NCBI RefSeq assembly: GCF_963664415.1
Contig: NZ_OY761440.1
Coordinates: forward strand, 806,001 to 870,000
Reading direction: 5' to 3'
From: an uncultured Desulfobacter sp.
GTDB taxonomy: Bacteria > Desulfobacterota > Desulfobacteria > Desulfobacterales > Desulfobacteraceae
Length of the DNA stretch: 64,000 nt
The position numbers and the translations under genes are program-made. Each line of letters starts with the position of its first letter. The first letter of the stretch is position 1. This document shows, one piece after another, positions 59,905 to 64,000 of this stretch. The notes beneath the pieces were generated by a model. That model searched no databases and had not been told where the DNA came from. It saw only the letters and a program-made list of their open reading frames with translations.

Positions 59905-61665
59905 ATGAATGAACCCATTGCTGACAGAAAAGAATTTTATCAGGTACTGACCCGGAATATCAGAATTCGTATCCTGCTGGTTTCCATTATCCCCATGATG
60001 CTCACCGTAGGCATACTGTGCTGGCGGTTTCATCTGGCCTATTCCGAAAAGATCAGTGCCCATATCGGGGAACTGGTACTCAAACACACCCAGAATATCG
60101 ATACATTTCTCAAAGAAAAGCTGGGAAATATCCGGTACCTGGCCCGGCAGTTGTCCACCACAGAACCCGATATGGCCCAGCAGTTTCTCACATCACAACT
60201 ATCTGAACTAAAAGATGAATATGGAGATGTGTTTACGGATCTAGGCCTTGTGGATTCAGCCGGTATTCAGTTTGCTTATGAAGGCCCTTTTCGCCTTGTC
60301 AATGCCGATTACAGTGAGGCCACCTGGTTTTTAAAGGCCATGAACAGCCCATACTATATTTCCGATGTATTTGCAGGACTTCGCGGCCACCCCCATTTTA
60401 TCCTGGCAGTCAAGCTGTCAGCCCAGGGCCGCACCTATATCCTAAGATCCACCATTAATTTTACAGCGTTTAACAGTTTAGTGGAAAACGTCCAGATCGG
60501 CAGGACAGGTACGGCATTTATTGTCAATGCCCAAGGCCGCCTCCAAACCCATCCCCGCTCGGGAACCATGGAAATCGTCCCTTCATTTATTGCGGACCCA
60601 GCCATTTTTAAAGATAAGCATTCACTCATCCTCAAGCATGAAAATGACAAAGGCAACACGTGTTTGTATGCCCTGGCTCTGTTCAAAACAGTGGATTGGC
60701 GCATGGTGTTCCGCCAGGATGCCGGAGATGCATTAAGGGATATGTGGAAGGCCGAAATGCTCACTCTCATTATATTTCTGTTAGGCTGTGCAGCCATAGT
60801 GTCAGTTTCTTTTACACTCTCCAAAAATCTTGTCAAACGCATTGCAAGGGCAGACAAAAAAAATGAAGCCATGAACCAGCAGGTGGTGGAAAGCGGCAAA
60901 CTTGCCACCATTGGCGAACTTGCGGCGGGCATTGCCCATGAAATCAACAACCCTGTGGCCATCATGGTGGAAGAGGCCGGCTGGATGAACGATCTTCTTG
61001 AAGAGGAGACCGGGATGATCCCCGACAATAAGATTGAGTTTCACCGGGCCATTGAACAGATCACAACCCAGGGTCGGCGCTGCAAGGACATTACCCACAA
61101 ACTGTTGAGTTTTGCCCGGAAAAGTGACGCCACAGTGGCTGATATCGACATTAATGACACCATCCGGGAAATCGTTGAACTCACCGCCCAGATGGCCCGG
61201 TATAACAATGTCACCATCTCCACCCGGCTTGATCCGGACCTGCCCTTTATCCGGTTTTCCCCTTCCGAATTGCAACAAGTCATCTTGAACCTGACCAACA
61301 ACGCCATTGATGCCATGGGCAAAGACGGCGGCAATGTTGAGATTGCAACGGGCCTTAACATCCAAGACGACAATATGATCGAAATTAAGGTGAATGATAG
61401 CGGACCAGGCATTCCCGCCCAATACCTGGACCGGATATTTGATCCTTTTTTCACCACCAAGGCCGTGGGAAAAGGCACAGGATTAGGGCTGTCCATCTGT
61501 TACGGCATTATTCAAAAAATGGGCGGCACAATTGAAGTAGAAAGCCGTATTGGCCAAGGTACCTGTTTTTTAATCCGGTTGCCCTTAGATGTCCAAAAGA
61601 CAGCCAATTCGTCAACAAGCGATACAAAACACACGCATAAGCTGACCGAGCCTATCAATGCGTAG
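59905..61665 (+). CDS. Second cache-domain sensor histidine kinase
   Basis: 586 residues from the ATG at 59905 (AGGAG 11 bases upstream); an earlier frame from 59782 adds an implausible leader. Two helices (about 20-42 and 275-297) frame a double-cache periplasmic sensor (ATWFLKAMNSPYYISDVFAG, GTAFIVNAQGRLQTH). Kinase core: His345 (GIAHEINNPVA), N-box LTNNAIDAM, DSGPGIPA, GKGTGLGLSI. Strong overall likeness to the kinase at 47974, sensor included. Its last codons (KLTEPINA) come from an extragenic palindrome, so the original C-terminus was replaced or extended. Confidence 0.92.
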   Translation: MNEPIADRKEFYQVLTRNIRIRILLVSIIPMMLTVGILCWRFHLAYSEKISAHIGELVLKHTQNIDTFLKEKLGNIRYLARQLSTTEPDMAQQFLTSQLSELKDEYGDVFTDLGLVDSAGIQFAYEGPFRLVNADYSEATWFLKAMNSPYYISDVFAGLRGHPHFILAVKLSAQGRTYILRSTINFTAFNSLVENVQIGRTGTAFIVNAQGRLQTHPRSGTMEIVPSFIADPAIFKDKHSLILKHENDKGNTCLYALALFKTVDWRMVFRQDAGDALRDMWKAEMLTLIIFLLGCAAIVSVSFTLSKNLVKRIARADKKNEAMNQQVVESGKLATIGELAAGIAHEINNPVAIMVEEAGWMNDLLEEETGMIPDNKIEFHRAIEQITTQGRRCKDITHKLLSFARKSDATVADIDINDTIREIVELTAQMARYNNVTISTRLDPDLPFIRFSPSELQQVILNLTNNAIDAMGKDGGNVEIATGLNIQDDNMIEIKVNDSGPGIPAQYLDRIFDPFFTTKAVGKGTGLGLSICYGIIQKMGGTIEVESRIGQGTCFLIRLPLDVQKTANSSTSDTKHTHKLTEPINA

Positions 61666-61684
61666 GCTCACCCTCATAACAACG
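61636..61684. repeat. Extragenic palindrome family, copy 5 (enters a coding end)
   Basis: Reads GCTGACCGAGCCTATCAATG at the centre and ends near CATAACAACG. It contains a perfect 7-bp stem GAGCCTA/TAGGCTC. It supplies the final codons and the TAG stop of the kinase gene. Confidence 0.65.
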
Positions 61685-61743
61685 CATAATAAGAATTTAA
61701 GAACTTTTTTTAAACCTTTAAACCACTTAGGGAGACTTTGCAG

Positions 61744-62166
61744 ATGAAACTTTTATTTGTCGATGATGAGAAAGCCTTTCTGGACACTTTGATCAAACGG
61801 CTCGAGAAACGTGAGCTCAAAGCAGACGCCGTTTACGACGGACAGTCAGCCATAAACTTTCTGTCTGAACACCCCAACACGGATGTGGTGGTCCTTGACG
61901 TCAAGATGCCCGGCATGGACGGCCTTGAAACTCTTCAGGCCATTAAAAACTTAAATCCGCTGGTGGAAGTCATTATGCTCACTGGCCATGCCACAGTTGA
62001 CAATGCCATTGAAGGGATGAAACGCGGCGCATTCGATTATTTGATGAAGCCCTGTAATCTCGAAGAGCTCATTGCCAAAATTGAAGAGGCGGCAACTAAA
62101 AAATTTAAACACGAAGAGAAAATCATGGAGGCAAGGGCCAAGGAAATCACAGGCCGCATGGTATAG
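61744..62166 (+). CDS. Single-domain response regulator
   Basis: 140 residues from the ATG with GGGAG 9 bases upstream; a TTG six bases earlier is too close to that site. Receiver with DD at 7-8, Asp52 (VLDVKMPGMDG), MLTGHATVDNA and YLMKPCNLEE, then a short charged tail (KKFKHEEKIMEARAKEITG). No output domain. Probable partner of the kinase just upstream, paralogous to the receiver at 49719. The stop is followed at once by a 122-bp palindromic element. Confidence 0.92.
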   Translation: MKLLFVDDEKAFLDTLIKRLEKRELKADAVYDGQSAINFLSEHPNTDVVVLDVKMPGMDGLETLQAIKNLNPLVEVIMLTGHATVDNAIEGMKRGAFDYLMKPCNLEELIAKIEEAATKKFKHEEKIMEARAKEITGRMV

Positions 62167-62167
62167 T

Positions 62168-62289
62168 GTTTGGACGAAAATTCACCCACCTGCGGCGTTG
62201 CTGCGGGAATTTGCAATCCTCACAACCAGAAGGTTGCTCCGGTTGCAAATCCCATTGCGCCTTGCATCTGGGCAAATTTTCATCCAAAC
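62168..62289. repeat. 122-bp palindromic element
   Basis: Outer arms GTTTGGACGAAAATTCACCC (62168-62187) and the complement of 62270-62289 match at 17 of 20 positions. An inner pair of arms rich in TTGCAAAT/ATTTGCAA extends the fold. It is inserted between two receiver genes two bases after a stop codon. It has no coding content. Confidence 0.7.
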
Positions 62290-62337
62290 CCAATCCTCTG
62301 TCACGAATTTTAATATAGCATAGATTTGAAGGCGAGA

Positions 62338-62745
62338 ATGAAAATGAAAGACACCCCTTTACCCCATACCCGGCTGCTTTTAGTGGATGACGAAAAAGGA
62401 TTTGTGGATGTGCTGAGCAACCGGCTGAGCCGCCGGGGCATTAAAGCCGTCAAAGCCTATTCCGGTGCGGAAGCGCTGCGGGCCCTTCGGGAAGCCAGAT
62501 TCGATGTAATGGTCCTGGATCTGAAGATGGAAGACATGGACGGCATTGAGGTGTTGAAAATTGTCAAGAAAATGGCCCCGGATCTGCCGGTGATCATTTT
62601 GACCGGTCACGGTTCGAGAACAGCCGCAGAGGACGGTATGACATTAGGCGCTTTTGATTACCTGACAAAGCCCTGCGAACTCAAAGAATTAATGAAAAAA
62701 ATAAGCCTGGCACGGCAGGCCAAAACCAATAGAACGGAGAAATAA
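62338..62745 (+). CDS. Single-domain response regulator
   Basis: 135 residues; ATG with GAAGG 5 bases upstream. Receiver with DD at 17-18, Asp61 (VLDLKMEDMDG), ILTGHGSRTAAED and YLTKPCELKE. The Glu-Asp after the phosphorylation-site Met replaces the usual Pro-Gly/Asn. No output domain, five bases before the SLC13 gene. It resembles the receiver part of the 52931 protein more than its neighbour at 61744, so the second module seems to hold counterparts of both receivers in the first. Confidence 0.9.
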   Translation: MKMKDTPLPHTRLLLVDDEKGFVDVLSNRLSRRGIKAVKAYSGAEALRALREARFDVMVLDLKMEDMDGIEVLKIVKKMAPDLPVIILTGHGSRTAAEDGMTLGAFDYLTKPCELKELMKKISLARQAKTNRTEK

Positions 62746-62750
62746 ATAAA

Positions 62751-64000
62751 TGATATTCAAATCGAGCGGATTTAAACTGGTGGTAGCAGTGTTGATCGGT
62801 GTAATCGTGTTTATTCTGCCCAGGCCGGAAGGAACAAAATTTAAGCTTTCCGGCACCGGTGCAGACCAATTAAGTGGGGCAGTCAGTCAATATTTTTCAA
62901 CCCAGGAAACAGCACCGGGAAAACCTGTTATTCTGACAGCCAAGGCCCCCGGCACCGAACAGGCCCGGGTACAGTACCTTGTAAACCAGGCCAAGGAAAT
63001 GGGCCTTTCAGAAGTTAATGTGGATTATGTGGATGGCTTGAGTCCCAAAGCCAAACGGTTCTTATCCGTGCTTGCGGTGCTGGTTATCTTGTTTGTGGTG
63101 GAGCCCATTCCCCTTGAAATCACGGCAGTGCTGATTGGCGCCTCCCTTGTTTTCATGGGCATTACCGATGTGAAAGGGGCGTGGGCACCCTACATGCATC
63201 CGGTTGTTATTTTCATCATGTGTTGTCTGATCTTTGCCATTGCTCTGGACAAGGTGGGGCTGACAAAACGCCTGGGGTATTATATTATTAAAAAAGCGGG
63301 CAATTCGGTAACTAAATTTACTTTTATCATTGCCGTAGGTTTAGGACTTGCATCCTCTTTCATGCACGATGCAGCCGCCTGTGCCATCGGTATTGTGACC
63401 ATGCTGCCCCTGATGCGGGCCGTGGGCATTGACCCCAATACCAATACGGCCAAATTCATGATGCTCTCCCTGCCCTTTGCCTGCTCTTGCGGCGGCATGG
63501 GAACCCTTGTGGGTGGTGGCCGTTGCATGGTGTCCGCTGCATTTTTAAAGGAGTTCACCGGTATTGAAATCACCTTTTTTGAGTGGATAAAATATTGTAT
63601 GCCGGCAGCCATTATCTGTGTGCCCGTTGCAGTTCTGGTTACCTATCTGGTTTACCGGCCCGACCCCAAATTCAAGCTGCCTGATTTTGATGAGGATTTA
63701 GGCCCCATGACGGCTGCCGAGAAAAAAGCATTGATCATCATTGCACTCTCTTTCGTGTCCTGGCTCACCAAGGGCATCCACGGCTTTCACTATTCCATTA
63801 CCGGTATGGTGGGTGTGGCCTGTCTGGTGCTGTTCGGCGTCTTGAAATGGCGGGACATCAATGACAACCTGGAATGGGGGACTGCCCTGTTTATTTTCGG
63901 CGGCGGTATTTCTTTAGGTCTTGCCATGGGATACTCCGGGGCTGCAGATTATTTTGCCAACCTGTTCTTCCCGCTGATCCAGGGTAAAGGCTGGCTGGTG
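62751..64000 (+). CDS. Second SLC13/DASS family carrier (cut by window end)
   Basis: Open frame from ATG 62751 through the window end, 416 codons visible. One N-terminal helix (8-24) is followed by a soluble segment of about 75 residues (27-105, including LSGAVSQYFSTQETAPGK) and then multiple helices. Landmarks: FVVEPIPLEITAVLIG, SSFMHDAAACAIGIVTMLPLM and ACSCGGMGTLVGGGRCM, at the place of the first SNT-type substrate/Na+ loop. The layout (N-terminal helix, extra soluble segment, SLC13 core) parallels the carrier at 50196, although the soluble segments differ in sequence. Last visible gene of the kinase-receiver-receiver-carrier run. Confidence 0.88.

Noticed and set aside
62072..62323. Plus-strand frame across the end of a receiver gene and the 122-bp palindrome
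   Set aside because: Half is out-of-frame receiver sequence and half is the repeat; not a gene.

Overview
The window looks like a chromosome segment from an anaerobic Desulfobacterota bacterium, most likely a Desulfobacter-like member of the Desulfobacteraceae. This is inferred from gene content and protein style: many cache-type histidine kinases with output-less receivers, SLC13 carriers, a MsrA-MsrB fusion, DUF2339/DUF3999, and a short ArgA-type acetyltransferase. No rRNA gene is present to confirm it. I recognised no prophage, CRISPR array or intact insertion sequence.

Layout. 2-3015: the end of a LysM lytic transglycosylase, a decayed alcohol dehydrogenase start, tRNA-Arg(CCU) and a U32-family protein. 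3223-10571: a chemotaxis-type operon on the plus strand (hybrid CheA, CheW, CheB, CheR, HEAT-receiver protein) behind a clear sigma-70 promoter. 10712-11170: a short N-acetylglutamate synthase-like GNAT. 11178-22836: a long minus-strand housekeeping run (der, rarA, thiolase, a 51-residue membrane protein, an AI-2E-type permease, gyrA, radC, a four-cysteine protein, pgk, an unknown protein). 23066-26084: a minus-strand trio of ATP-grasp ligase, inactive transglutaminase-7TM protein and periplasmic retropepsin-like protein. 26483-31105: a sigma-54 activator with a degenerate receiver, a DUF418-type membrane protein, a YitT-family protein behind a near-perfect -24/-12 promoter, and a small zinc ribbon. 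31255-37138: DUF2339 and DUF3999. 37329-41464: a CHASE hybrid kinase, a CvfB-like RNA-binding protein, a deleted DUF1456 gene and an unknown cysteine-rich protein. 41682-46287: an SPFH membrane protein plus a 1106-residue double-AAA+ protein with a Lon-like C-terminus. 46433-47973: a TrmO-like protein, then a scar zone with IS1380 and aminotransferase remnants.

47974-64000 is a signalling and transport island. A cache kinase, a lone receiver, an SLC13 carrier, two small membrane proteins, a receiver-CBS protein, two tandem universal stress proteins and an acetyltransferase fused to an acyl-CoA-synthetase-like region form one run. After MsrAB the theme repeats: cache kinase, two lone receivers and another SLC13 carrier that leaves the window. 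None of the four receivers has a recognisable DNA-binding output. The simplest reading is a phosphorelay acting on carboxylate or anion uptake, CBS/USP nucleotide sensing and protein acetylation after translation.

Two other themes stand out. First, a family of about 50-bp extragenic palindromes occurs five times (22881, 40959, 46370, 52208, 61636), alongside three other palindromic elements (26239, 58321, 62168). Second, at least three genes survive only as scars that keep the native start but have lost most of the middle or end (Fe-alcohol dehydrogenase, DUF1456, DegT/PseC-type aminotransferase).
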